Below are positions 52,516 through 60,114 of a DNA stretch of 64,000 bases, piece by piece. The stretch is from Enterosoma sp964427595 (lineage in GTDB: Bacteria; Bacillota_I; Bacilli_A; RFN20; CAG-288), in assembly GCA_964427595.1 (NCBI GenBank), contig CAYRUQ010000002.1, positions 1 to 64,000 of the forward strand, in the 5' to 3' direction. The position numbers and the translations under genes are program-made. Every line of letters starts with the position of its first letter. The first letter of the stretch is position 1. The notes under the pieces were generated by a model that saw only the letters and a list, made by a program, of their open reading frames with translations, was not told the origin of the DNA and searched no databases.

Positions 52516-53644
52516 TATAAAACTTGATTTCTTCTATAGCTTCTCTCATAGCTGTTGAGATATCTGAAGCGATGAAGATGACCTCTCCATTCGTTGCTCC
52601 GATCTTTCTTCCTACTCTTCCAGATATCTGTATCAAAGTATCTTTATTAAAAATAGAATCATCCGCTTCAAAAACGATGACTTGTAGATTTTTGACAGTG
52701 ACTCCTCTTTCTAAAATTGAGGTCGTTACTAAATACTTGAACTCTCCATTTTTAAATCTTTGAATATCGATTTTTCTGTTTTCACTCTCTGATGAAACAA
52801 ACGAGCCTTCTTTCTCAAATAGATAGAGAAACTTGAATAATTTTTCACCCTTCTCGATAGTAGGAACAAATATAAAAAGAGGCTTATCAGCTTTAAGAAA
52901 TACTCGCATCTGTTTAAGACAGGTCGCATATAAAAAATATTCAGAAGTCTCTTTGATAGTAGGAACGATCAATTTTCCTTTGTGATACCTTTCAAACAAC
53001 TGTAAAACTCTTCCTTCTTTCTTCATCCTCTCTAAATCTTCTTTCGAAGGAGTCGCACTTAATAAAACATAGTGTCCTCTGACAGCTTTACTAAAAAATG
53101 AATGCAGTATCTTATTACCAGCGTAAGGAAAAGCGTCAATTTCATCTAATATCAACAAATCAAAATAATGGTTATATCGATAAAGCTGATGAGTAGTCAA
53201 AACGATGATATCTCCATTTAATTTCTGAGTATGTTCACCATAAACAGAGATGACTCTCGCTTTTGGAAAAGCTTCTTCAATTCTCGGTTTCAAATCGATG
53301 ACGACATCTTTTCGTGGTGTACAAAATCCAACATGAAGTCCTAGCTCTAAATACATCGCCATCGCTTTATAAACAAGTTCTGTTTTACCAGCACCGGTCA
53401 CGGCATGGATGAGAACATTCTTCTTTTCTTTTAAGCAAGTGACAACTTCATCGGAAATTTTATTTTGTGCAGCACTTAGCGGATACCCGAGTTGAAGCTT
53501 GATGTTTTTTCTCACTTTAAAATCTTTATCAGCATCTTTTCCTTGAAAAGGGAGACATAACCGGCAATATGGTTTTCCATTAAGATAGCCGATAAAGCGT
53601 TCATCATCATTTCCACAGCGTGGACAGATATACCGTTGTTTCAT
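52505..53644 (-). CDS. comFA: ComFA-type DNA uptake helicase
   Basis: 379 residues, shorter than Bacillus ComFA (about 460). It begins with a CPRCG-CRLC zinc finger, has Walker A HAVTGAGKTELVYKAM, the DEID box in LLILDEIDAFP and SATPSKED, and the motif VI QISGRVGRKIG. It helps pull single-stranded DNA into the cell. No other com genes lie here. Several in-frame ATG starts were not available upstream; a TAATAAT box 7 bases away suggests a possible leaderless start. Confidence 0.9.
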   Translation of the reverse strand: MKQRYICPRCGNDDERFIGYLNGKPYCRLCLPFQGKDADKDFKVRKNIKLQLGYPLSAAQNKISDEVVTCLKEKKNVLIHAVTGAGKTELVYKAMAMYLELGLHVGFCTPRKDVVIDLKPRIEEAFPKARVISVYGEHTQKLNGDIIVLTTHQLYRYNHYFDLLILDEIDAFPYAGNKILHSFFSKAVRGHYVLLSATPSKEDLERMKKEGRVLQLFERYHKGKLIVPTIKETSEYFLYATCLKQMRVFLKADKPLFIFVPTIEKGEKLFKFLYLFEKEGSFVSSESENRKIDIQRFKNGEFKYLVTTSILERGVTVKNLQVIVFEADDSIFNKDTLIQISGRVGRKIGATNGEVIFIASDISTAMREAIEEIKFYNVR

Positions 53645-53686
53645 TCTCGACTATTATTAGAAAGAAAAAACGGCTTTGTTTAAGTT

Positions 53687-54427
53687 TCAGTAATTGATTC
53701 TTACTTTATAAGAGATAGAGTCGTCTTCTTTATAACCGATAACTTCTATACCATCCTCAATCTCTTTTTCATAACTAGTCAAAGTCTCATCAAGCATGCA
53801 TTCTTTTTCAAAATTGATCTCAATCTGCTTGATTGTTCTCGTATAACCGATTGAATCGATGATCTCAGCGTAAATCGCATTGTTCATATGACCATTTGTG
53901 TCGATATTATCAGGAGTGACTACATATTTATGAGGATTGATATGTTTAGGAATATCGATATCAAGAGTCGTCAATCCTTCTTCAAAAAGTTGAGGTGCCT
54001 TTTCAAGTTCTTCTAAATAAGGATTTAAAATTTCAATAACTGGTGTTAAAAGAGTGAGTCTTCTTTTTGTTCCATCTAGAAGGACCCACAAAGAAGTTAG
54101 TCTCGCTCTTTCATTTCCATCTTCACCATAAAAGATAGCTTCACGACCGATTTGAATCTTTCCAGGCTTAGTAGGATAGGTGACAATCGTACACTTTTCT
54201 CCTTTTTCAAAGGGAGAAACAATCTGGATTCTCATCCTGACGATAACGAATAATTTGTTGTTTTCTTTGATAAATTTATTTCCTATTCCAAGAAGATCAG
54301 CGTGACTGACCGCTGCATTGGAAAAATTAGAAAAAAGTGTCTTTAAAGAGAGATTACCTTGTTCATCAAACTCTTCAGCGATGAACTCTCTTTTGAAAAT
54401 TAAAAACTCATTTAAGTTCAATTCCAT
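53687..54427 (-). CDS. Acyl-ACP thioesterase
   Basis: 246 residues of two tandem hot-dog folds, the FatA/FatB-like acyl-acyl carrier protein thioesterase of bacteria, which releases free fatty acids. The conserved catalytic pattern is DNIDTNGHMNNAIYAEI, with Asn and His placed as in the family, and the N-terminal hot-dog ends with the GREAIFYGEDG stretch. A complete length protein. Overlaps the HAD gene by 10 bases. Confidence 0.85.
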   Translation of the reverse strand: MELNLNEFLIFKREFIAEEFDEQGNLSLKTLFSNFSNAAVSHADLLGIGNKFIKENNKLFVIVRMRIQIVSPFEKGEKCTIVTYPTKPGKIQIGREAIFYGEDGNERARLTSLWVLLDGTKRRLTLLTPVIEILNPYLEELEKAPQLFEEGLTTLDIDIPKHINPHKYVVTPDNIDTNGHMNNAIYAEIIDSIGYTRTIKQIEINFEKECMLDETLTSYEKEIEDGIEVIGYKEDDSISYKVRINY

Positions 54428-55155
54428 AATTTTCCTTCTTTATATAAGTTGATAACTTCATCATAGGAAGAAACTTCAACATAACGCAACCCTAGATAAG
54501 TCGGAAGGTCAGAGAATTGTGTGACATCTTTTTTAGAGAAGTTGAGCCAAATAACATTAGAAAATAAAGAAAGATTCGCTCCTTGAACATCTGCTAAGAA
54601 AGAATCACCGATATAAACACTTTCGGAAGGTCGGAATCCAGACATTTTAAGTCCAGTGTTAAAGAAAAGCGGATTAGGTTTTTTCACGCCTACTTCAGCT
54701 GAACCTAAAAAGAAAGATAATCCATTTTCAGGTAATAGTTTATTGACGAGTTTAAATGTGTCATCAGAGTCATAAATTGTGTTTGATAAAACTGCATGAT
54801 AAATTTCATCTTCATTGAGCAAAGATAAAAATCGCTCAATTCCTTCAACAGGTTGAGGATCAAGAGACAAGAGAACTTCGTGCACGCAATCATCTACTGA
54901 ACAATCTAACTTGATGTGAAAGTTATGACAAAGAAGAGTTAAAAGTTGACTATCTTTAATTTCATATCCATTGCTTGAACGAAAATATCTTCTGAAGAAT
55001 TGCTCGGTAAATAGGGCAACTTGTGCCCAGTCAATTTCAGTTTTATTTATAGAATGTTTCTCTAAACAGGCGATATTCCATGAAGGAGTTTTGCTCTTAA
55101 AACTGATTAATGTGTCCCAACAATCGAAGAATACAGCACGTTTTTTTGCTGACAT
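54418..55155 (-). CDS. HAD-superfamily hydrolase
   Basis: 245 residues. The nucleophile motif is FFDCWDTLISF (the first Asp of a D-x-W-D-T box), motif II is LSNTIYDS, the conserved lysine is in GVKKPNP, and motif IV is YIGDSFLADVQGA. A cap domain lies between. Phosphatase or dehalogenase-like; substrate unknown. The ATG at 55155 is preceded by TGGAGGTGAT, an excellent ribosome site; a frame reaching 55167 runs through it. Transcribed with the thioesterase. Confidence 0.88.
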   Translation of the reverse strand: MSAKKRAVFFDCWDTLISFKSKTPSWNIACLEKHSINKTEIDWAQVALFTEQFFRRYFRSSNGYEIKDSQLLTLLCHNFHIKLDCSVDDCVHEVLLSLDPQPVEGIERFLSLLNEDEIYHAVLSNTIYDSDDTFKLVNKLLPENGLSFFLGSAEVGVKKPNPLFFNTGLKMSGFRPSESVYIGDSFLADVQGANLSLFSNVIWLNFSKKDVTQFSDLPTYLGLRYVEVSSYDEVINLYKEGKLWN

Positions 55156-55215
55156 AATCACCTCCATCTATTCTCTCTAAACACATCATTGAATATAACG
55201 AATCATGACTTGCTC

Positions 55216-55244
55216 TTGATTAAGAAAGAAGAAAAATATATATT
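55216..55244 (+). promoter_or_regulatory. Promoter of the candidate small RNA
   Basis: TTGATT at 55216-55221, a 17-base spacer and TATATT at 55239-55244. The predicted start is near 55251. Confidence 0.65.
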
Positions 55245-55250
55245 AATATA

Positions 55251-55330
55251 TAGCAAGCCGCAAATAAATTCTATTGAATAGCACACGGGGAAAACTCACC
55301 AGATTATTAACTTAACTGGTGAGTTTTTCT
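55251..55330 (+). ncRNA. Candidate small RNA, about 80 bases
   Basis: A transcript from the promoter at 55216-55244 would end at the strong terminator 55291-55330: AAAACTCACCAG pairs CTGGTGAGTTTT over a 13-base loop and is followed by TTTCTTCG. The first 40 bases contain CTATTGAATAG, a small hairpin, and a GC-rich CACACGGGG. There is no open reading frame of note inside it and no gene upstream that needs the terminator. No known family (tmRNA, SRP, 6S, preQ1 or other riboswitch) could be recognised by eye. An attenuator for the gene at 55511 is the alternative. Confidence 0.5.
55291..55330 (+). terminator. Terminator of the candidate small RNA
   Basis: 12-bp stem, AAAACTCACCAG (55291-55302) with CTGGTGAGTTTT (55316-55327), 13-base loop and U-rich tail. 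Confidence 0.85.
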
Positions 55331-55510
55331 TCGTTTTGAACAAAAAACTTATTATACACAGGCATATAATATAAAGTTGTTTCTCATTTTTCTTTCGCTT
55401 TTTTCTAAAAACTAATTGAAAAAGTTGCAAAAACAATTTATATTTACTTTAAATTAACAATTAAACAACAGAACAACTATTTGTTTCTTATTCCTTGGAG
55501 GACTCAATGT

Positions 55511-57823
55511 ATGAGCAAACAAACAAATGTAGTTGCGGCTAGAAAGCCGAAAAAACTAAAGCCACGATTTTGGAGTTTACTATTCGTAATCATCTTTGTC
55601 ATTCTCTTGATCGTCGCTGTGGCAGGAGCTGTTGCTCTTTTCACCCCTCTCTATAATGTTATTATTGATGGCTTTGGTATCGACACCACTGCTGAAGTAT
55701 CAACTTGGTCTAATTTCTTCCAAAACCTGTACACTTATGTGAAGGAACATGTTGCTTCCGGTTATGGACTATCATTACCCTTCTGGCTTACTGGTGAAGG
55801 TGCTCAAGGTGATGCAGGCACATCTTATATTTGGTCTCTTGCCTTTATCCTTTACGCCTATTACCTAATTATTATCGCTGCCTTATTCTTTACTTCCTTA
55901 CCTTTATTTGCTATGGGCCGCATCAAACTGAAGAAAAAGAGTTCAAAAGCTCGTCTCTATATCTTCGCTACTCTTAACTTCTTGATTATCGCTTTCGCTT
56001 CCTTCTGTCTTTTAGTCCAACCTTGGGCTGATGATTACTCTAATTACTTCGGATGGACTAAACAAATCTTCACCTATATTGAAGAAGCTCTCTTTGTCGA
56101 AGGTCAACCTCTCTCATTCTTAGCTAAGAACTCTTCCGAATCTGCTCCTTATGCTCATAGTTACTTTGCTTCCATTGTCTTTACATATCTTGCTGTGTGC
56201 GTCGTCTCTCTCATCCTTCAGATTCCTTCTCTCGCTGGCGGAAACAAACCCAAAGCTAAAGAGAAGACTGTTCCTTATTATGAAAGAGAATATAGCGATA
56301 TTCCCGATGAAGAAGAGACGATCCTCCCTCCTTCAACACAACCTGTCGCAGCTATTGCTAAAGAAGCTAAAGAAGAAAAAACTCCTACTGCTCCTGCCCA
56401 AATTTCAACACCTGTCGTCGTTGCTACTCCTGCTGAATTCAAAGCTGTAGAAGCTGAAATGGTTACTAAAGCCGAAGTAGCTCCTACCCCTGCTGCTCCT
56501 GCCACTGCACCTGTGGTTGAAACACCGAAAGAAGAAATCAGAGTTTCTACTACTGAAATCAACATTCTCAATTCTCTTGAACCTTTCAAGCTCAATCCTG
56601 TTGAAACCTTACCTGGTTATTACAAAACTGATACCGATGCCATCCTCAACGCTTTAGAGCCTAAGAACTTGAATCGTGTCGATCAGACTCCCGATGAAGA
56701 AGAAGTCGATCAAAGAATCAAGAAGATTCTTGAATCTCTCTCTGCTTCTCAAAAGAATGAAGTTGATATCTTACCTGGAATCGGTGAAACAGGTGAGACT
56801 CCTTGGGATACTAAGGTAGCCCCTCAAGAAACTAGAACTACTAGTGAAGTCGCTCCTACACCTAGAGAAACTCCTGTCCAACAAACTGTTGCTCAAGAAA
56901 CCGCTGGTGATGAAGAAATCAAAGATATCACCATCGATGCTCAACCTGAAGCTACTAGTGAACCTGTTGTCGAAGAGATTGTCCATCAAGAACTTGGTGG
57001 TGATGATACTAGCAGAAACGCTATAACTACTAAGTACAACGATTTAGATGAAGAAGACAAAGTCTCTAATGTCATCAAACAGGAAGAAGAGGAAGAAGCT
57101 TTAGGTGAATCTCGCTATGATGAGAGAGTCACTAAGACTGAGACTGAACATGAAGAAGTCTATACAGCTGCTCCTACAACTGCCACTACTAGAACTGCTA
57201 CTGAAGTAGAAGAGGAAGTCACTCCTAAAGCAGAAGAAACAACCACTGCTAAAGAAGAGACGGTTGAAGAAGTTGTCGAAGCTCCCGCTGTTACTGAAGC
57301 CCCTCTTGATGAAGATGAAACTCCTGTTGTCGATGAAGAAGCACTCGCTAGAAAACGTATCACCCCTGTCGCTCCGTTAGCTAGACAAGAAGAAACTGTC
57401 GAAGTCAAAGAAGAGAAACAATTGACTGCTGTCTCCGGTCCTCTCCACAACATCAGAAGCGCTAGAAAAGACATCAAACCTGTCGAAGCTAGAAAAGTCA
57501 AATTCGATCTCCAACAATATCGTATCAAGACCTATGAAGGTGATCTCAGTGCTGAAGAAGCCTTCACTAAAGGTGTCACTAAAGTTCAACCTGTCGTCAA
57601 TCCTGTCTTCATCAACCAGAATCAAAAATCCGACTTCTTACAACAGAAACGTGAAGAAGAAGTCAGAAAATCTGGCTACACCAATGTCACTACTGCTAAA
57701 ATCGTCAAACCTACACATGCTATCTCTAGCGCAAACAAACCTCTCAAGAAAGCCACCTCTATCCGTGAACTCGTCAAGCAGAAGAAAGAAGACGATTCTA
57801 CTGACGATAATAAAGCCGAATAA
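55511..57823 (+). CDS. Large protein: four-helix membrane domain with disordered tail
   Basis: 770 residues from the ATG at 55511 (GGAGG 9 bases before; a longer frame from 55481 lacks support). Four membrane helices lie at about residues 22-48, 104-134, 146-170 and 216-240. From residue 250 on, the protein is acidic, rich in Glu, Pro, Ala, Thr and Val, and surely disordered, inside the cell if the helices are even in number. Three degenerate repeats of about 27 residues lie at 352, 378 and 406: ILNSLEPFKLNPVETLPGY, ILNALEPKNLNRVDQTPDE and ILESLSASQKNEVDILPGIG. A basic, conserved-looking tail (LHNIRSARKDIKPV, then KVKFDLQQYRIKTYEGDLSA) ends it. The function is unknown; multi-helix anchors with long disordered arms are seen in division or envelope scaffold proteins, but no such family is recognised. 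A strong terminator follows. Confidence 0.8.
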   Translation: MSKQTNVVAARKPKKLKPRFWSLLFVIIFVILLIVAVAGAVALFTPLYNVIIDGFGIDTTAEVSTWSNFFQNLYTYVKEHVASGYGLSLPFWLTGEGAQGDAGTSYIWSLAFILYAYYLIIIAALFFTSLPLFAMGRIKLKKKSSKARLYIFATLNFLIIAFASFCLLVQPWADDYSNYFGWTKQIFTYIEEALFVEGQPLSFLAKNSSESAPYAHSYFASIVFTYLAVCVVSLILQIPSLAGGNKPKAKEKTVPYYEREYSDIPDEEETILPPSTQPVAAIAKEAKEEKTPTAPAQISTPVVVATPAEFKAVEAEMVTKAEVAPTPAAPATAPVVETPKEEIRVSTTEINILNSLEPFKLNPVETLPGYYKTDTDAILNALEPKNLNRVDQTPDEEEVDQRIKKILESLSASQKNEVDILPGIGETGETPWDTKVAPQETRTTSEVAPTPRETPVQQTVAQETAGDEEIKDITIDAQPEATSEPVVEEIVHQELGGDDTSRNAITTKYNDLDEEDKVSNVIKQEEEEEALGESRYDERVTKTETEHEEVYTAAPTTATTRTATEVEEEVTPKAEETTTAKEETVEEVVEAPAVTEAPLDEDETPVVDEEALARKRITPVAPLARQEETVEVKEEKQLTAVSGPLHNIRSARKDIKPVEARKVKFDLQQYRIKTYEGDLSAEEAFTKGVTKVQPVVNPVFINQNQKSDFLQQKREEEVRKSGYTNVTTAKIVKPTHAISSANKPLKKATSIRELVKQKKEDDSTDDNKAE

Positions 57824-57835
57824 TATGATTCAATC

Positions 57836-57862
57836 GAGGGAGCTAACTGCTCCCTCTTTTTT
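57836..57862 (+). terminator. Terminator of the four-helix protein
   Basis: Perfect 8-bp stem GAGGGAGC (57836-57843) with GCTCCCTC (57849-57856), 5-base loop and six T. Confidence 0.95.
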
Positions 57863-57895
57863 ATTATTTAAAGGAAAAGAACTGTTTAATTTTCA

Positions 57896-57924
57896 TTGAA
57901 TTAAATATGTCAAAATGCTAAAAT
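57896..57924 (+). promoter_or_regulatory. Promoter of tRNA-Pro
   Basis: TTGAAT at 57896-57901, 17-base spacer and an extended TGC-TAAAAT (-10 at 57919-57924). The tRNA begins 13 bases later. Confidence 0.75.
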
Positions 57925-57936
57925 TCTCTTTGTTCT

Positions 57937-58010
57937 TGAGGCGTGGTGCAGCTTGGTAGCACGCTTGGTTCGGGTCCAAGAGGTCATGGGTTCAAATCCC
58001 ATCGCTTCAA
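57937..58010 (+). tRNA. tRNA-Pro (anticodon CGG)
   Basis: 74 bases. Acceptor TGAGGCG (57937-57943) pairs with CGCTTCA (58003-58009), discriminator A at 58010. The anticodon stem CTTGG/CCAAG holds TTCGGGT, so the anticodon is CGG (reads CCG). The T-arm ATGGG-TTCAAAT-CCCAT is perfect. No CCA is encoded. Confidence 0.96.
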
Positions 58011-58025
58011 TATTGAAAAGATTAT

Positions 58026-58049
58026 TCGCCAGAAAACTGGCGATTTTTT
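58026..58049 (+). terminator. Terminator of tRNA-Pro
   Basis: 7-bp stem TCGCCAG (58026-58032) with CTGGCGA (58037-58043), loop AAAA and six T. Confidence 0.92.
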
Positions 58050-58077
58050 ATTGCTTTTAAATCTGTGTTAACCATTG

Positions 58078-58106
58078 TTAACCTTGTTTTCTTTTTATGC
58101 TATCAT
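58078..58106 (+). promoter_or_regulatory. Promoter of the ZIP transporter gene
   Basis: TTAACC at 58078-58083, 17-base spacer and extended TGC-TATCAT (-10 at 58101-58106). The ATG is 7 bases after it, so the messenger would be leaderless. Confidence 0.65.
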
Positions 58107-58113
58107 TTAGACC

Positions 58114-58917
58114 ATGAACTCAATCTTATATTCAATAATCATCCTAATTATCCCATTTCTAGCTACTACTCTCGGTTCTTCAATCGTCGTATTCTTCAAC
58201 AAAGAGAAGATGAATCCAGTGATAGAGAAAATCTGTAACGGCTTTGCCGCTGGCGTCATGCTTTCCGCATCTATTTTTGGACTTCTGATACCATCGATTG
58301 AAGATTATGAGATCTCTTATATGCCATCTATTCTAGTGGCATTAATCGCCTTCATCTTAGGAACATTGTTGATGCTTTTAATCGATCACATCGTTCCTCA
58401 TTTTCATGTAGAAGGGAATTATGAAGAAGGTTTAAAAAGAACCAATATCTCTAAGACAAAGAAAATGTTCTTAGCTGTTTTGATTCATAACATACCAGAA
58501 GGTTTATCTGTTGGCGTCGCCCTTGGAACTGCTCTAGCTCTTGTCGGTAGTGATTCTTTGACAGCTATCTTCTCTTCGGCTTTATCTTTATCCGTCGGTA
58601 TCGCTATTCAAAACATACCTGAAGGAGCTGTCGTCTCTATTCCAGTTAAAGTTGAAACTAAGTCGAGAAGAAAAGGTTTTCTCTTTGGTGCACTCTCTGG
58701 AATAGTAGAACCTATCTTTGGTCTTTTCGGTCTCCTTTTATCTTTCTATATTGAAGCTATCATACCTTGGGCTCTTGCTTTTGCAGCAGGTTCGATGATT
58801 TATGTGACAGTCGAGGATCTGATTCCTAATGCGATGGAAAATAACGAACATCATTACGGAATTCTCTCTTTTATCGCTGGCTTCCTGCTCATGATGCTGT
58901 TAGATTATTTGCTTTAA
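58114..58917 (+). CDS. ZIP-family metal transporter
   Basis: 267 residues, eight hydrophobic segments. Two metal-coordinating motifs are clear: HNIPEGLSVGVAL (about residue 129) and QNIPEGAVVSIP (about 169), the conserved helices IV and V of ZIP proteins. Histidine-bearing loops (DHIVPHFHVEG, ENNEHHYG) support metal handling. It imports divalent metal, probably zinc or manganese. No Shine-Dalgarno is visible. The end of this gene overlaps the -35 region of the next promoter. Confidence 0.93.
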   Translation: MNSILYSIIILIIPFLATTLGSSIVVFFNKEKMNPVIEKICNGFAAGVMLSASIFGLLIPSIEDYEISYMPSILVALIAFILGTLLMLLIDHIVPHFHVEGNYEEGLKRTNISKTKKMFLAVLIHNIPEGLSVGVALGTALALVGSDSLTAIFSSALSLSVGIAIQNIPEGAVVSIPVKVETKSRRKGFLFGALSGIVEPIFGLFGLLLSFYIEAIIPWALAFAAGSMIYVTVEDLIPNAMENNEHHYGILSFIAGFLLMMLLDYLL

Positions 58918-58938
58918 AAATCAGCTTTATTGTATAAT
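58909..58938 (+). promoter_or_regulatory. Promoter of the CNNM gene pair
   Basis: TTGCTT at 58909-58914, 18-base spacer and consensus TATAAT at 58933-58938. It lies mostly in the last codons of the ZIP gene. Confidence 0.7.
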
Positions 58939-58971
58939 TTCTTTGCGTGCTGTTAAGGAGAGCACACCTTC

Positions 58972-60114
58972 GTGGACATAGACTGTAGCCCGTTATTAAG
59001 TAATTCACAATCTGTTGACCCTCTGTCGTCTAACACTAACACAGTTTCTAACACCGTTTGGGGCATGCCCATCTGGTTATGTTGGGTCATCATCGCCGTG
59101 TTGTTGTTGATAAGTGCATTATACTCAGCTAGTGAGAATGCGTTTTCAAATTGCAATAAATACCATTTCAAAGCCCAAGCTGCTAAAGGTAGCGTAACGG
59201 CTAAGCTCATATTATTACTAATAAAAGAATTTGACTGTACTCTAGTCTCAATATTAATCGGTAATAACATCGTACAAACGCTGATGTCTTATTTGTCAGC
59301 GATGCTTTTCTATTACATTTGTGAAGCCTATGGATTAGGCGCAGGTGTCGAAGCTATCCTCTCGACTGTGGTTATGGCTTTTTTGGTTTATATCGTATCC
59401 GATACAGTTCCTAAGATCATATCCAAAGCGATGCCTAATAAGATGGCTACCATCTTGTGCTATCCGGTTTTTATCTCTAGTTGTATCCTCTTTATTCCGA
59501 TACCGATTTTCTATGGAATTCTCAAGCTTGTTCATAAGGTCTTTAAAGTTAAAGAATCAAACCTTCTTTCTAAAGAAGATATTCTCCACTCGGTTTCGAT
59601 AGCTGTGACTGATGAAAGTGAAGAAGATGAAGAGGAAGAAGAGAAATTATTTGATAGAGATGAGACAGAACTTCTTGATAAAGTCTTCACCTTTGATAAG
59701 AGAACAGTGAAAGACGTTTATCGTCCTTCAGAAGAAGTTTTCTCTATTTCAAGTGATGATTTAATTGCTAGCAAAGTCAATGATATCATCGTCCATACTA
59801 ATTACTCTCGTATCCCAGTTTATGATGGTGAAAAAGACAATATCATCGGAATTCTCGTCACTAAGATCTATTTTGAAGAATATGCCAAGGATATCCATCT
59901 CTCCATTCCTTCCATCTTGGAAGAAGTCGTTTCTATTGATGCCTCACTTCCTTTAGATGACGCTTTCGACGCTTTAAATAGTGAAAAAGTCCATCTTGGC
60001 ATCGTCAAAGAGAACGATAAATTTATCGGTATCATCTCAATGGAAGATATCTTAGAAGAGATCGTCGATGATATCGATGAAACCCCTGCTTTAGAGATAG
60101 GAGAAAACGTATGA
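58972..60114 (+). CDS. CNNM-domain CBS protein, shorter paralogue
   Basis: 380 residues from a GTG start that has AAGGAG 11 bases before. After a polar N-terminus, residues 35-200 are a DUF21/CNNM membrane domain of three to four helices with a SASENAF motif, and residues 225-375 are two CBS modules (VHTNYSRIPVYDGEKDNIIGI and IGIISMEDILEEIVDDI). An acidic stretch of Glu follows the first helices. Members of this family export or sense magnesium or cobalt. It lacks the C-terminal CorC_HlyC domain that its neighbour has. Overlaps that neighbour by 4 bases. Confidence 0.88.
   Translation: MDIDCSPLLSNSQSVDPLSSNTNTVSNTVWGMPIWLCWVIIAVLLLISALYSASENAFSNCNKYHFKAQAAKGSVTAKLILLLIKEFDCTLVSILIGNNIVQTLMSYLSAMLFYYICEAYGLGAGVEAILSTVVMAFLVYIVSDTVPKIISKAMPNKMATILCYPVFISSCILFIPIPIFYGILKLVHKVFKVKESNLLSKEDILHSVSIAVTDESEEDEEEEEKLFDRDETELLDKVFTFDKRTVKDVYRPSEEVFSISSDDLIASKVNDIIVHTNYSRIPVYDGEKDNIIGILVTKIYFEEYAKDIHLSIPSILEEVVSIDASLPLDDAFDALNSEKVHLGIVKENDKFIGIISMEDILEEIVDDIDETPALEIGENV

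Larger units (their letters stand above)
55156..55510. other. Intergenic region between divergent genes, 355 bases
   Basis: No protein gene. It contains the HAD ribosome site, a plus-strand promoter (55216-55244), the candidate small RNA and its terminator, and a second TATAAT at 55365-55370 with poor -35 that may serve the gene at 55511. The AT-palindrome at about 55237-55252 is part of the promoter region. AT-rich sequence between 55371 and 55480 has no clear features. Confidence 0.6.

Noticed and set aside
55237..55252. The AT palindrome as a regulator site
   Set aside because: It is simple alternating A/T that includes the -10 box, so no specific operator can be claimed.
57160..57528. 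Open frame antisense to the disordered tail of the four-helix protein
   Set aside because: It mirrors Glu/Thr/Pro codon repetition and contains no motif, start site or neighbour context.
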